From positions 1 through 64,000 of the forward strand of contig NZ_CABPSM010000005.1 in the NCBI RefSeq assembly GCF_902459555.1: a DNA stretch of 64,000 nucleotides. Reading direction: 5' to 3'. Source of the DNA: Pandoraea horticolens. Lineage in GTDB: Bacteria; Pseudomonadota; Gammaproteobacteria; Burkholderiales; Burkholderiaceae. The notes beneath the pieces were generated by a model. That model was given only the letters and a program-made list of their open reading frames with translations. It was not told the DNA's origin and searched no databases. The position numbers and the translations under genes were made by a program. Each line of letters starts with the position of its first letter. The stretch's first letter is position 1. Shown one piece after another: positions 28,957-37,965 of this stretch.

Positions 28957-29790
28957 TCATTCGCCCTTTTGTCGCCGCCCCGGCCGAAAGACCGACAGGT
29001 CCTGATAGTAGGAAGGGTCGTCGTTAGCAGGCCACCAACCGGGAATGCCAAGCACCGGCAACGGCGCGAAGTCGCGTGTGGTCCACGCGGCGCTGGCAAG
29101 CGCCGGCGCTATCCGGCCGTCGAGCCAGGCGCGACGCTCAGATGGCGTCCAGCCAAAATAGGCATGGGGAACGCCCACGATCCAGGCATGCGCTGTCACC
29201 GATTTGTAGGGCGCGACAAGCTTTTCCAGCAAGGCATGCCCAAAAAGCTGGACTTCGCAGGCGCGGCCCCAGTCGGCACGGCGCGCGACAAACAGCGTGT
29301 GCCAGTCGAATGCGCGCAGCGCCTCGCCGAGGGCAGCGTCGCTGCAGGCGAAGAGGACGGCGTTCTCATCGAAGACCGTCGCGGCGTCGCGCGTAGCGCC
29401 GCGCGTGGCCTGCACGCCTTCGGCCGCGATCGCTACCGCCTGACGCGCGTTGAGCGCCGCCTTGCCGCGCGGATAGGTCAGCCAGATCAGCGCGTTGAAG
29501 AAGTCGTGCAGGTTCTGGCGCGTTGGCACGCCGCCGGTGGCCGCGATGAACGCCTCGTAGGCCGTGGCGGCGGGCAGGTCTTCCTGCGCGACGAAGCGAA
29601 GCGCCCGTCCCTGACCACTCACGAGCCCGGCTGCGGCGGCATAGGCCGAAAGCGCCTCGCGCCAATCGCCGTCGGCCAATGCGGCCTGGCCTCGTTCCGA
29701 TACGGCGTCGAACCACGGTGAGCGCCAGTCGATCTCCGGCAAGCCGGAAGGGGCGCACCCCGCGGGCGCCACGGCGCCGCCCACACTCAC
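28957..29790 (-). CDS. DUF3025 domain-containing protein
   Basis: Protein of unknown function, 277 residues. The DUF3025 signature [18 protein letters not shown] (~93-110) is clear, as are DENAVLFAC (~139) and the C-terminal [23 protein letters not shown]. No signal or membrane helix. The GTG start overlaps the pyrC stop (GTGA), so it is translationally coupled to pyrC, an arrangement common in Burkholderiales. Confidence 0.88.
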   Translation of the reverse strand: MSVGGAVAPAGCAPSGLPEIDWRSPWFDAVSERGQAALADGDWREALSAYAAAAGLVSGQGRALRFVAQEDLPAATAYEAFIAATGGVPTRQNLHDFFNALIWLTYPRGKAALNARQAVAIAAEGVQATRGATRDAATVFDENAVLFACSDAALGEALRAFDWHTLFVARRADWGRACEVQLFGHALLEKLVAPYKSVTAHAWIVGVPHAYFGWTPSERRAWLDGRIAPALASAAWTTRDFAPLPVLGIPGWWPANDDPSYYQDLSVFRPGRRQKGE

Positions 29791-30824
29791 CCCTTGAGCT
29801 TCCAGCCGATAACTTCGCCAGCGCGCAGGGGCACGACGGTCTCGTCGCCCATCGGCAGTTCGGCCGGCAGCTCCCAGTCTTCGCGCACCAGCGTGATCTT
29901 GCCGGCGTTACGCGGCAGTTCGTAGAAATCCGGGCCATGGAAGCTGGCGAATCCTTCGAACTTGTCGAGCGCGCCGGCCTTGTCGAACGCCTCGGCGTAC
30001 AACTCCACCGCGTGCAGTGCCGTGTAGCAGCCCGCGCAGCCGCAGGCGGCTTCCTTCACGCCACGCGCGTGCGGCGCGCTGTCGGTGCCCAGGAAGAAGC
30101 GTGGGCTGCCCGAGGTTGCCGCTTTCACCAGCGCCTCGCGATGGGTCTCACGCTTGAGCACCGGCAAGCAGTAGTAATGCGGACGAATGCCGCCCGTGAA
30201 GATGGCGTTGCGGTTGTACAGCAGGTGATGCGCGGTAATCGTCGCGGCGATGGGGCCTTCGGCCTGAGCGACGTACTCGGCGGCATCCTTCGTCGTGATG
30301 TGCTCGAACACCACCTTGAGGCCCGGAAAATCGCGGCGCAGTGGTGACATGACCTTGTCGATGAAGACCTTTTCACGGTCGAAGATATCGATGTCGGAAC
30401 TGGTCACCTCACCGTGCACGAGCAGCGGCATGCCGACGTCCTGCATGGCCTCGAGCGCGCTGCGGCACTTGGCCAGATCGGTCACGCCGGCGTCCGAATT
30501 CGTCGTTGCGCCCGCCGGATACAGCTTCACGGCATGCACAAAGCCCGACGCCTTCGCGCGACGGATCTCGTCGGCAGGCGTGTTGTCGGTGAGGTACAGG
30601 GTCATCAGCGGCTCGAACGTGTTGCCCGCCGGACGCGCCGCGAGAATGCGCTCGCGATACGCCGCCGCATGTTCGGTCGTGGTGACCGGCGGCTTGAGGT
30701 TCGGCATGATGATCGCGCGGCCGAACTGGCGGGCGCTGTCGGGCAGCACGCTCTTGAGCACGGCGCCGTCGCGCACGTGCAAGTGCCAGTCATCGGGACG
30801 GGTGATTGTCAGTTCTGTGATCAT
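29787..30824 (-). CDS. pyrC: Dihydroorotase
   Basis: Ring closure of carbamoyl-aspartate in pyrimidine synthesis; homodimeric class II form of 345 residues. Zn ligands [10 protein letters not shown] (~11-20), the carbamylated Lys in [17 protein letters not shown] (~101), VHGEV (~135), EHITT (~174) and GTDSAPHA (~245) are all present. ATG 30824 begins [14 protein letters not shown]; the open frame beyond is non-homologous. Operon with DUF3025. Confidence 0.97.
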   Translation of the reverse strand: MITELTITRPDDWHLHVRDGAVLKSVLPDSARQFGRAIIMPNLKPPVTTTEHAAAYRERILAARPAGNTFEPLMTLYLTDNTPADEIRRAKASGFVHAVKLYPAGATTNSDAGVTDLAKCRSALEAMQDVGMPLLVHGEVTSSDIDIFDREKVFIDKVMSPLRRDFPGLKVVFEHITTKDAAEYVAQAEGPIAATITAHHLLYNRNAIFTGGIRPHYYCLPVLKRETHREALVKAATSGSPRFFLGTDSAPHARGVKEAACGCAGCYTALHAVELYAEAFDKAGALDKFEGFASFHGPDFYELPRNAGKITLVREDWELPAELPMGDETVVPLRAGEVIGWKLKG

Positions 30825-31017
30825 GGGCGTTTTCCGGGGGCTGGGAAGGCTGCTGGCCCATGAAACCGCGGCTGCGTGGTGACGCGTCGGCGCGACGGAC
30901 TTCTTGGGCGGGAATGTACGTGCACAGGGGCCGGTGCTATGCTTGTGCAACCCCATATTGTAACGGCAGCGGCGCTCAGACACGACGTGCGCAGCCAATC
31001 TTCGATTAGCCCGTCCC

Positions 31018-31848
31018 ATGTGCCAACTGCTCGCAATGAATTGCGCGGAACCGACCGATATCACGTTCTCGTTTACCGGTTTCGCGGCGCGTGGGGGCGG
31101 TACGGATCACCATGCCGACGGCTGGGGCATCGCGTTTTTCGAAGACAAGGCCTGCCGCCTCTTCATCGATCATCAGGCGGCGGCGAATTCGCCCATCGCC
31201 GAACTGGTGAAGAAATACCCGATCAAGTCGAAAAACGTCATCGCGCATATCCGCAAGGCGACGCAAGGCATCGTTGAGCTGGAGAACTGCCATCCGTTCC
31301 AGCGCGAACTGTGGGGACGCCACTGGATCTTCGCGCATAACGGCGATCTGCACGACTACGACCCGTTTCTCTCGGGCGTCTATCAGCCTGTGGGGACGAC
31401 CGACAGCGAGCGCGCCTTCTGCGACATCATGCAGGGCTTGCGCAAGCGCTTCCCCGGCTCGCAACCGCCGCTCGACGAGTTGTTCCACGCCGTCGAAGAC
31501 ATTACACGCACGATCACCCGGCACGGCGTGTTCAACTTCGTGCTTTCAAACGGCCAGGCACTTATCGCCCACTGCTCGACGCGGCTGCACTTCATCGCTC
31601 GCCAATGGCCGTTCGCGAAGGCGCATCTGATCGACGCCGACTGGGAAATCGATTTCGCCAAGTTCACCACGCCGGCCGATCGCGTCGCCGTGATCGCCAC
31701 CGCGCCGCTCACGGACAACGAAGTCTGGACGACCTTCGAGCCAGGCGAATTGATCCTGTTCGAGAAGGGCGCGCCGTCGCTGCGCACGGTGGTGCCGATT
31801 CCGGAAGCGGTGCGCCTGCGCAACGCGCAAAACACGGCCTGCCAGTAA
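31018..31848 (+). CDS. Class II glutamine amidotransferase (YafJ-like)
   Basis: Ntn-type glutamine amidohydrolase domain of 276 residues. The N-terminal Cys2 (MCQLLAMNC) is the nucleophile after Met removal; [13 protein letters not shown] (~30), [10 protein letters not shown] (~73) and IFAHNGDL (~103) form the glutamine site. No synthase domain follows, as in YafJ/EgtC-like proteins, so the acceptor is unknown. It lies divergent from pyrC and ends at a strong terminator. Confidence 0.9.
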   Translation: MCQLLAMNCAEPTDITFSFTGFAARGGGTDHHADGWGIAFFEDKACRLFIDHQAAANSPIAELVKKYPIKSKNVIAHIRKATQGIVELENCHPFQRELWGRHWIFAHNGDLHDYDPFLSGVYQPVGTTDSERAFCDIMQGLRKRFPGSQPPLDELFHAVEDITRTITRHGVFNFVLSNGQALIAHCSTRLHFIARQWPFAKAHLIDADWEIDFAKFTTPADRVAVIATAPLTDNEVWTTFEPGELILFEKGAPSLRTVVPIPEAVRLRNAQNTACQ

Positions 31849-31894
31849 GGCAGACAGCGCCGGGCGGACATCCGTCTGCCTGCGACGCCCATAA

Positions 31895-31922
31895 AAAAAG
31901 CGTGCCCGAAGGCACGCTTTTT
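31895..31922. terminator. Bidirectional intrinsic terminator
   Basis: AAAAAGCGTGCC (31895-31906) and GGCACGCTTTTT (31911-31922) form a 12-bp stem with a CGAA tetraloop. It ends the amidotransferase gene on plus and the glt operon on minus. Confidence 0.92.
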
Positions 31923-31943
31923 CATTTCAGCGGCTGACCGGAA

Positions 31944-32669
31944 TCAGTGCAGGATCTTGGCCAGGAAGTCCTTGGCGCGGTCCGACTTCGGATTCGCGAA
32001 GAACTCGTCCTTCTTGTCGTCTTCGACGATGATGCCCTGATCCATGAAGATCACACGGTTCGCGACCTTCTTGGCGAAGCCCATTTCGTGCGTGACCACC
32101 ATCATGGTCATGCCTTCCTGAGCGAGTTCGACCATCACGTCGAGCACTTCGTTGATCATTTCCGGGTCGAGTGCCGAGGTCGGCTCGTCGAACAGCATGG
32201 CGATCGGGTCCATGCACAAGGCACGGGCGATGGCCACACGCTGCTGCTGACCGCCCGAGAGCTGGCCCGGGAACTTGTGGGCATGCGCCTTCAGGCCCAC
32301 GCGCTCGAGCAGCTTCAGGCCCTTGTCGCGAGCGGCGTCCTTGCTGCGGCCGAGCACCTTGATCTGCGCGAGCGTCAGATTTTCGGTGATCGACAGGTGC
32401 GGGAACAGTTCGAAGTGCTGGAACACCATGCCGACACGCGAGCGCAGCTTGGCCAGGTTCGTCTTCGGATCGGCGACCGACGTGCCATCGACAATGATCT
32501 CGCCTTGCTGGATCGGCTCGAGACCGTTGACGGTCTTGATGAGCGTGGACTTGCCCGAACCCGACGGGCCGCACACCACCACGACTTCACCCTTCTTGAC
32601 TTCAGTGGAGCAGTCCGTGAGCACCTGGAACTGGCCGTACCACTTGGAGACGTTTTTAAGGGTAATCAT
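31944..32669 (-). CDS. gltL: Glutamate/aspartate ABC transporter ATP-binding protein
   Basis: ATPase of the amino-acid importer, 241 residues. Walker [10 protein letters not shown] (~35), signature [15 protein letters not shown] (~136), Walker [15 protein letters not shown] (~155) and switch His in VVTHEMGFA (~190). ATGA overlap with gltK. Last gene of the glt operon. Confidence 0.96.
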   Translation of the reverse strand: MITLKNVSKWYGQFQVLTDCSTEVKKGEVVVVCGPSGSGKSTLIKTVNGLEPIQQGEIIVDGTSVADPKTNLAKLRSRVGMVFQHFELFPHLSITENLTLAQIKVLGRSKDAARDKGLKLLERVGLKAHAHKFPGQLSGGQQQRVAIARALCMDPIAMLFDEPTSALDPEMINEVLDVMVELAQEGMTMMVVTHEMGFAKKVANRVIFMDQGIIVEDDKKDEFFANPKSDRAKDFLAKILH

Positions 32670-33346
32670 TTCGCCAACCTCTTTTGAAGACGTTTAACCA
32701 ACATCGAAACCGAGAAGCAGATCACGAAGTAGACCGCTCCGGCAAACACAATCATCGCAGGCAGCGTGCCGTCACGCTGGCCCACCTGATACGCCATGCC
32801 GAAGAAATCGGACAAAGCAATCGCATACACGAGCGACGTATCCTGGAACAGAATGATGCCCTGCGTGAGCAGCAGAGGCACCATGTTGCGGAACGCCTGC
32901 GGCAGCACCACGAGCCCCATCGCCTGCCAGTACGACATGCCCAGCGCGAAAGCGGCGGACAACTGTCCGCGCGACACGCTCTGGATACCCGCACGAATGA
33001 TTTCCGAATAATACGCCGCTTCGAACAGCGAGAAGGCGACGAGCGCGGAGACCATCCGGATGTCCCACGTAGGCGGCACGTCGAGCAGCGTCCGCAGCAC
33101 CTGCGGCACGATCAGGAAGAACCACAGCAGCACCATCAGCAGCGGGATCGAGCGGAACACGTTCACATACAGATCCGCAAACCACTTCAGCGCTGTCACG
33201 CCGGACAGGCGCATCATCGCGAGCAATGTGCCCCAGACGATACCCACGACCACTGCAAGACCCGTGACTTGCAGCGTGGTGATCATGCCCTTGACGAGTA
33301 GCGGCATCGCATCGACCGCGCCGCCCCAAGCGAAGATTTCACCCAT
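32666..33346 (-). CDS. gltK: Glutamate/aspartate ABC transporter permease GltK
   Basis: Inner-membrane permease, 226 residues, ~5 helices, with the EAA-type loop [23 protein letters not shown] (shown split: [20 protein letters not shown]; ~125-147) that docks on GltL. Start ATG 33346 overlaps the gltJ stop (TAATG), the tightest coupling possible; a longer frame to 33394 lies inside gltJ and is unlikely. Confidence 0.95.
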   Translation of the reverse strand: MGEIFAWGGAVDAMPLLVKGMITTLQVTGLAVVVGIVWGTLLAMMRLSGVTALKWFADLYVNVFRSIPLLMVLLWFFLIVPQVLRTLLDVPPTWDIRMVSALVAFSLFEAAYYSEIIRAGIQSVSRGQLSAAFALGMSYWQAMGLVVLPQAFRNMVPLLLTQGIILFQDTSLVYAIALSDFFGMAYQVGQRDGTLPAMIVFAGAVYFVICFSVSMLVKRLQKRLAK

Positions 33347-34086
33347 TATTTGCCCCCGATGTAGCCCGGCAGGCGGGTCTTCGATTCGAGCCAACGCATG
33401 AACGTGAGCACGACGATGTTGATGAGCATGTACGCGAGCGTCACCGCGATGAACGATTCGTAGCTATGCGCCGTGTAATCGATGAGCTGCTTGCCCTGAC
33501 CTGTCAGTTCGAGCAGGTTCACGGTCGAGATCACGGCCGAGTTCTTGAAGATGTTGACGAATTCCGAGGTGATTGGCGGAATCACCACGCGGAAGGCCAC
33601 CGGTAGCAGCACGAAGCGATACGTCTGCGGCAGCGTGAGCCCCATGGCCAGACCGGCATTTTTCTGGCCCTTGGGCAGCGAATTGATACCGGAGCGCACC
33701 TGTTCACACACCCGGGCTGCCGTAAAGAGCCCCAGGCCGATCACCCCGGTCAGCAGTGAGACATTCGCCGGATTGAGCGAGAACAGCCATTGGCGGACGC
33801 CTTCCGGCAGGAAGTCGGGCGCCACGTAATACCAAAAGAACAACTGCACGAGCAGCGGGATATTCCGGAATAGCTCCACGTAACCTGCCGCGAAGCCGGA
33901 AATCCATTTGTTGGGAATGGTACGCATCACGCCGAGCACGGAGCCCACGATTAGCGCAATGATCCAGCCGCCAAGGCCGACCGCAAGCGTGAGCTTGAAG
34001 CCCGAGAGCAACCACCCGAAGTAGGTCGCGCCCTCGCCGGTAGCTACCGGCTGGAAGAAAAAACTGAAATCGAGACCGAGAGCCAT
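33346..34086 (-). CDS. gltJ: Glutamate/aspartate ABC transporter permease GltJ
   Basis: Second permease of the importer, 246 residues, ~5 helices. [23 protein letters not shown] (~140; EAA loop) matches Glt[20 protein letters not shown] is the typical polar-transporter helix. Separated from gltI by 109 bases containing a perfect stem-loop with a T run. Confidence 0.95.
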   Translation of the reverse strand: MALGLDFSFFFQPVATGEGATYFGWLLSGFKLTLAVGLGGWIIALIVGSVLGVMRTIPNKWISGFAAGYVELFRNIPLLVQLFFWYYVAPDFLPEGVRQWLFSLNPANVSLLTGVIGLGLFTAARVCEQVRSGINSLPKGQKNAGLAMGLTLPQTYRFVLLPVAFRVVIPPITSEFVNIFKNSAVISTVNLLELTGQGKQLIDYTAHSYESFIAVTLAYMLINIVVLTFMRWLESKTRLPGYIGGK

Positions 34087-34119
34087 GATCTCCCCTTTTC
34101 TACTTGTCTTGCTTAAAAA

Positions 34120-34148
34120 GAAGCGGAAGGATTGACTCCTTCCGCTTC
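34120..34148 (-). terminator. Intra-operon stem-loop between gltI and gltJ
   Basis: Perfect 12-bp arms (34120-34131 and 34137-34148) with a 5-nt loop; on the minus strand the stem is followed by CTTTTTAAG. It can act as a partial terminator or RNA stabiliser so that the binding protein is made in excess over the permease. Confidence 0.75.
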
Positions 34149-34195
34149 GGCATTACGCACTGACGGTGCTCAGCGTTCCATCAAGCCGGCGAGGC

Positions 34196-35104
34196 TTACT
34201 TGGTGCCTTGAACGTCAGCATTATCGTTCGGCGCTTTCCACAGGGCGGCCATTTCAGCCGACGGCGGGAAGTCCATGTTCACGCCACCCAGTGCCGGAAT
34301 CGGTTGCTGGAACCACTTGGCGTAGTCCTTTTGCGCCTGGCCCGATTTCTGGTAGTCACCGACAGCCTTGTCCACCAGCTTCTTGAAGGCCGGATCGTCC
34401 TTGCGCATCATGCAGCCGTAGGCTTCGTACGATTGCGGCTTGCCGACAATGCTGTAGTCCTTGGCGTCCTTGAACTTGGCACGCTCACCGGCGAGCAGGG
34501 CGTCATCCATCATGAACGCGACGGCACGGCCCGAATGCAGCGTGATTGCTGCTTCGCCATGGTCCTTCGCGCTGATGATGTTCATGCCCATGTTTTCTTT
34601 CTGATTCATCTCGCGCAGCAGACGCTCGGAGGTTGTACCCGCCGTGGTCACGACGTTCTTGCCCTTGAGGTCGGCGAAGTCCTTGATGCCCGAGCTGTTC
34701 TTCGCCAGCAGGCGCGTGCCGATGATGAAGAACGTGTTCGAGAACGCAGCCTGCTTCTGACGATCAGCGTTGTTCGTGGTCGAACCGCACTCGATGTCGA
34801 TCGTGCCATTTTGAACCAGCGGAATGCGGTTCTGCGACGTGATCGGGGTCTGCTTGGCTTCCACCTTCGGCAGCTTCAGCTCTTTCTTGACTTCGGCAAC
34901 GATCGCCATGGCCACATCGTTGGCATAGCCGACGACATTGTGGTTGTTGTCATAGAACGAGAACGGGATCGACGACTCGCGGTTCCCCAGCGAGATAATG
35001 CCTGTGTCCTTGATTTTTTTGAGGGTACCGCTTTCCTGCGCCTGAGCAGCACCTGCCATCAGGCCCACACAGCACATCGCCAACGCAATTTTCGAGAGGG
35101 TCAT
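34196..35104 (-). CDS. gltI: Glutamate/aspartate periplasmic binding protein
   Basis: Solute-binding protein of 302 residues with a signal peptide (MTLSKIALAMCCVGLMAGAAQAQE, written as cleaved after AQA ~22). Family 3 features: SIPFSFYDNNHNVVGYANDVA (~46; N..VGY), DIECGSTTNNADRQK (~110) and the two-lobe pattern to the C-terminus. ATG 35104 has AAGGAG 12 bases upstream and a second AAGGA next to the ATG; the frame from 35125 is less likely. Upstream lies gdhA on the same strand. Confidence 0.95.
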   Translation of the reverse strand: MTLSKIALAMCCVGLMAGAAQAQESGTLKKIKDTGIISLGNRESSIPFSFYDNNHNVVGYANDVAMAIVAEVKKELKLPKVEAKQTPITSQNRIPLVQNGTIDIECGSTTNNADRQKQAAFSNTFFIIGTRLLAKNSSGIKDFADLKGKNVVTTAGTTSERLLREMNQKENMGMNIISAKDHGEAAITLHSGRAVAFMMDDALLAGERAKFKDAKDYSIVGKPQSYEAYGCMMRKDDPAFKKLVDKAVGDYQKSGQAQKDYAKWFQQPIPALGGVNMDFPPSAEMAALWKAPNDNADVQGTK

Positions 35105-35169
35105 TCCTTGGTCTCCTTGGCACAAAACGAATGCATTTTAGCACTGCAATTGCCCATTTTTTTATTCTC

Positions 35170-35218
35170 GAATGTTCGGAACGTACGTCTTTTTTGACGT
35201 AAATCGCCCCGAACATTC
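35170..35218. repeat. Nested dyad in the gdhA-gltI gap
   Basis: GAATGTTCGG (35170-35179) and CCGAACATTC (35209-35218) are perfect 10-bp arms, with ACGTC (35185-35189) and GACGT (35196-35200) nested inside around six T. No T tract follows on the minus strand, so a simple gdhA terminator is doubtful; an operator or regulatory RNA fold for gltI is an alternative. Confidence 0.55.
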
Positions 35219-35268
35219 TGTTTTCACGCACTAATGCGTATTACTACTTAGCTCGACAGCCCCCCTTA

Positions 35269-36555
35269 TCAGGGATACAGGCCGCGCATCTCACGGGCTT
35301 GCAGAATACGGGTACACGCGACGATGAATGCGGCAGTACGCAGCGAAACCTTGTGTTCCTGCGCCACATTCCACACCCCGTCGAACGCTTCGCGCATGAT
35401 GCGCTCCAGACGGTGGTTGATCTCTTCCTCGGTCCAGAAGAAGCTCGAGAAGTCTTGCACCCACTCGAAGTACGAGACCGTCACGCCACCGGCATTGGCC
35501 ACGACATCCGGCACGACAAGAATGTTCTTGCTGCGCAGAATGTCGTCGGCTGCCGTCGTTGTCGGGCCGTTGGCGCCTTCGACCACGACCTTCGCGCGGA
35601 TCTTGGCGGCGTTTTTCTCGGTAATCTGGTTTTCCAGCGCCGCCGGAATCAGGAATTCACAGTCGAGCGACCAGAATTCGTCGTCCTTAATGGTCTCGGC
35701 GGCCGGGAAACCGCCCACGCCGCCGGTCTCGGCCACGTGCTTGAGCAGATTCGTCACATCGAGGCCGTCCGATTTGTAGATCGTGCCGGTGTGATCTTGC
35801 ACGCCGATGACATGGGCGCCAGCTTCTTGGAACAGGCGGGCGGCGATACCGCCCACATTGCCGAAGCCCTGCACGATCACGCGCGCACCGCGCACGTCCA
35901 TGCCGAGACGGCGGGCCGCTTCGCAGCTCACCACGAACACGCCGCGGCCGGTCGCTTCGCGACGGCCCAGCGAGCCGCCCAGCGAAATCGGCTTGCCGGT
36001 CACGACACCCGTGGCCGTGGAACCCTCGTTCATCGAGTAGGTGTCCATCATCCACGCCATGATCTGCTCATTGGTGTTGACGTCCGGTGCCGGAATGTCC
36101 TTCGTCGGCCCAATGATGATGTTGATTTCGCTGGTGTAACGACGTGTCAGACGCTCGAGTTCGCCGCGCGAGAGCTTGCGCGGATCGACGCGGATACCGC
36201 CCTTGGCGCCACCGTACGGCACGTTCACGGCGGCGTTCTTGACCGACATCCAGGCCGACAGGGCCATGACTTCGGAGAGCGTGACGTCCTGGTGAAAGCG
36301 CACGCCGCCCTTGCCGGGGCCGCGCGAGGTGTTGTGCTGGACACGATAGCCCTCGAAATGGGCGATAGTGCCGTTATCAAGTTCGATCGGGCAATCGACG
36401 ATCAGGATACGTTTCGGACGCTTGAGGGTTTCGACCCAGCGCGAAAGCGGGCCCAGATAGGGCGTGACGCGATCCACCTGTTGAAGGTAGTTACCCCACG
36501 GGCCAAGGTGCTCGGCGTCGAGGTAAGAGGGCAAGACATGTGACGTTTGCGACAT
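35269..36555 (-). CDS. gdhA: Glutamate dehydrogenase (catabolic, NAD-type)
   Basis: Interconverts glutamate and 2-oxoglutarate plus ammonia. 428 residues. The substrate site [16 protein letters not shown] (~70), catalytic Lys segment [11 protein letters not shown] (~111), and nucleotide motif [15 protein letters not shown] (~217) are intact. ATG 36555 has GGAG 9 bases upstream. Cofactor type is inferred from resemblance to short Burkholderiales NAD-GDHs. Placement beside gltIJKL suggests use of imported glutamate. Confidence 0.94.
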   Translation of the reverse strand: MSQTSHVLPSYLDAEHLGPWGNYLQQVDRVTPYLGPLSRWVETLKRPKRILIVDCPIELDNGTIAHFEGYRVQHNTSRGPGKGGVRFHQDVTLSEVMALSAWMSVKNAAVNVPYGGAKGGIRVDPRKLSRGELERLTRRYTSEINIIIGPTKDIPAPDVNTNEQIMAWMMDTYSMNEGSTATGVVTGKPISLGGSLGRREATGRGVFVVSCEAARRLGMDVRGARVIVQGFGNVGGIAARLFQEAGAHVIGVQDHTGTIYKSDGLDVTNLLKHVAETGGVGGFPAAETIKDDEFWSLDCEFLIPAALENQITEKNAAKIRAKVVVEGANGPTTTAADDILRSKNILVVPDVVANAGGVTVSYFEWVQDFSSFFWTEEEINHRLERIMREAFDGVWNVAQEHKVSLRTAAFIVACTRILQAREMRGLYP

Positions 36556-36661
36556 CGTTGGATTCTCCGGCTTGATCATTCAGTGCCGCACGCACGGCAC
36601 GAATGGCTGGCACTTTACAAAGAACCGCGAAGAACAATCCAATGCCGAATAAACATGTATC

Positions 36662-36678
36662 TATGCGTTTTGTGCATA
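36662..36678 (-). promoter_or_regulatory. Candidate LysR-type box upstream of gdhA
   Basis: TATGC-N7-GCATA with the T-N11-A core typical of LysR sites, 107-123 bases upstream of the gdhA start. A LysR gene lies directly upstream. A weak promoter (TTGGAT, 17-bp spacer, TGTAAA) follows toward gdhA. The rest of 36556-36856 is non-coding and ends in a GC-rich hairpin (36838-36857). Confidence 0.45.
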
Positions 36679-36856
36679 GTTTCGACTTGGTGGCGACTTG
36701 ATGGCTATTCCGCCGTTATGCCACGCGAATGCCTGCGAAAACCCTCGAACGCCCCACGTGCCTGCGAGCCCCGACTTTGGGACGGGTCTCGTCCCGGAAA
36801 GGATGGAAAATGCTGGGGAATGTCCCCTGCGAGAGGAACGCCGCGCCGACGCGGCG

Positions 36857-37813
36857 TCAGCCTTTGACCTGATCGCGCACGGCCTGCCAGAACGCCTCCA
36901 CGACATCGCGCTTGGCGCGCTCGCGCCGGTTGCTGGCATCGGTATAGGCGAGGCGGTCGCGATACAGGCGGATCTCCATATCCAGGTGCCACGGTGCGGC
37001 CGCCTTGCCTGGGGGTGCGAGATCAATCAGTTCGTCGCGCGCGACCGAATCGATCACCGCGCTTTCCGGAAGAAAGGCCACGCCGTGCCCGGCCAGCACC
37101 ATCGCCTTGAGCGCCTCGGCCATATCCGTCTCGTAAACCTTGTCCAGATATGGCGGACTCGATGCATCCCCGGCAAGCAGATCGGCCATCCGTCCGAGGT
37201 AGGCATTCGACGTGTAGGCCAGATAAGGCACCGGAGCGTCCGGTGTGCCGGGTAGCCTGAACCGGGCGCGCTTTTGCGCCGTCGGTGCGCTGTAGGGGCT
37301 GAAGCGTTCGCTGCCGAGCACGATCATCTCGTAGCGTGCCGCATCGAGTTGCAGCGGCTGGCTCGGGTGGTAGTAGCACATGAGCAGATCGCAGCCGCCG
37401 TCGGTGAGCGACATGGCGGCGTCGTGCACGTTGAGCGCGCGCAGACGGCTGCGCAGCAGGCCCATGCGCTTTTCCAGCGTCTTGAGCCAGCGCGGGAAGA
37501 ACGTCATCGACAGCGTATGCGGCACGGCGAAATCAAGCACCGAATGATCGGCCGAGCGCTGTTCGCGCAGCAGGGCGCGGGCTTCCTGCGCCTGAGAGAG
37601 CAGTGCAAGCGCCTGCTCGTAGAACACCTCGCCGGCCGAGGTGAGACGCGTCGGGTAGCTGGAACGGTCGATCAGTTCGCTGCCGAGCCACGCCTCGAGC
37701 GACTGAATGCGGCGCGAGAACGCCGGCTGCGTCACATGGCGCAACTCGGCCGAACGGCTGAAACTGTTCGTCTTGGCGAGCGACACGAAGTCCTCGAGCC
37801 ATTTGATTTCCAT
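36857..37813 (-). CDS. LysR family regulator (HypT/YjiE-like branch)
   Basis: LysR-type transcription factor, 318 residues. Winged HTH in residues 1-60: MEIKWLEDFVSLAKTNSFS, then AELRHVTQPAFSRRIQSLE. The KWLxDF start and QPAFSRRI helix resemble the HypT/YjiE group (hypochlorite-responsive in E. coli), but this is by eye only. Effector domain ~90-300. ATG 37813 chosen as homologues begin MEIKWL. Adjacent to gdhA on the same strand, so gdhA is a plausible target. Confidence 0.86.
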   Translation of the reverse strand: MEIKWLEDFVSLAKTNSFSRSAELRHVTQPAFSRRIQSLEAWLGSELIDRSSYPTRLTSAGEVFYEQALALLSQAQEARALLREQRSADHSVLDFAVPHTLSMTFFPRWLKTLEKRMGLLRSRLRALNVHDAAMSLTDGGCDLLMCYYHPSQPLQLDAARYEMIVLGSERFSPYSAPTAQKRARFRLPGTPDAPVPYLAYTSNAYLGRMADLLAGDASSPPYLDKVYETDMAEALKAMVLAGHGVAFLPESAVIDSVARDELIDLAPPGKAAAPWHLDMEIRLYRDRLAYTDASNRRERAKRDVVEAFWQAVRDQVKG

Positions 37814-37965
37814 GCGGTACTCCCGCGTCGGCAATGTCAGCGCGCTAGTCTACTCAATCGCCCGCCCGGATGACAGGCCTGCGCCCATCATCCTGCGTCA
37901 GGCCATCGTCCCGCTCGCCGTCACTGCCCTCGCCTTCGTCTCACTCTCGCCTGCCCCGCCAAGGT

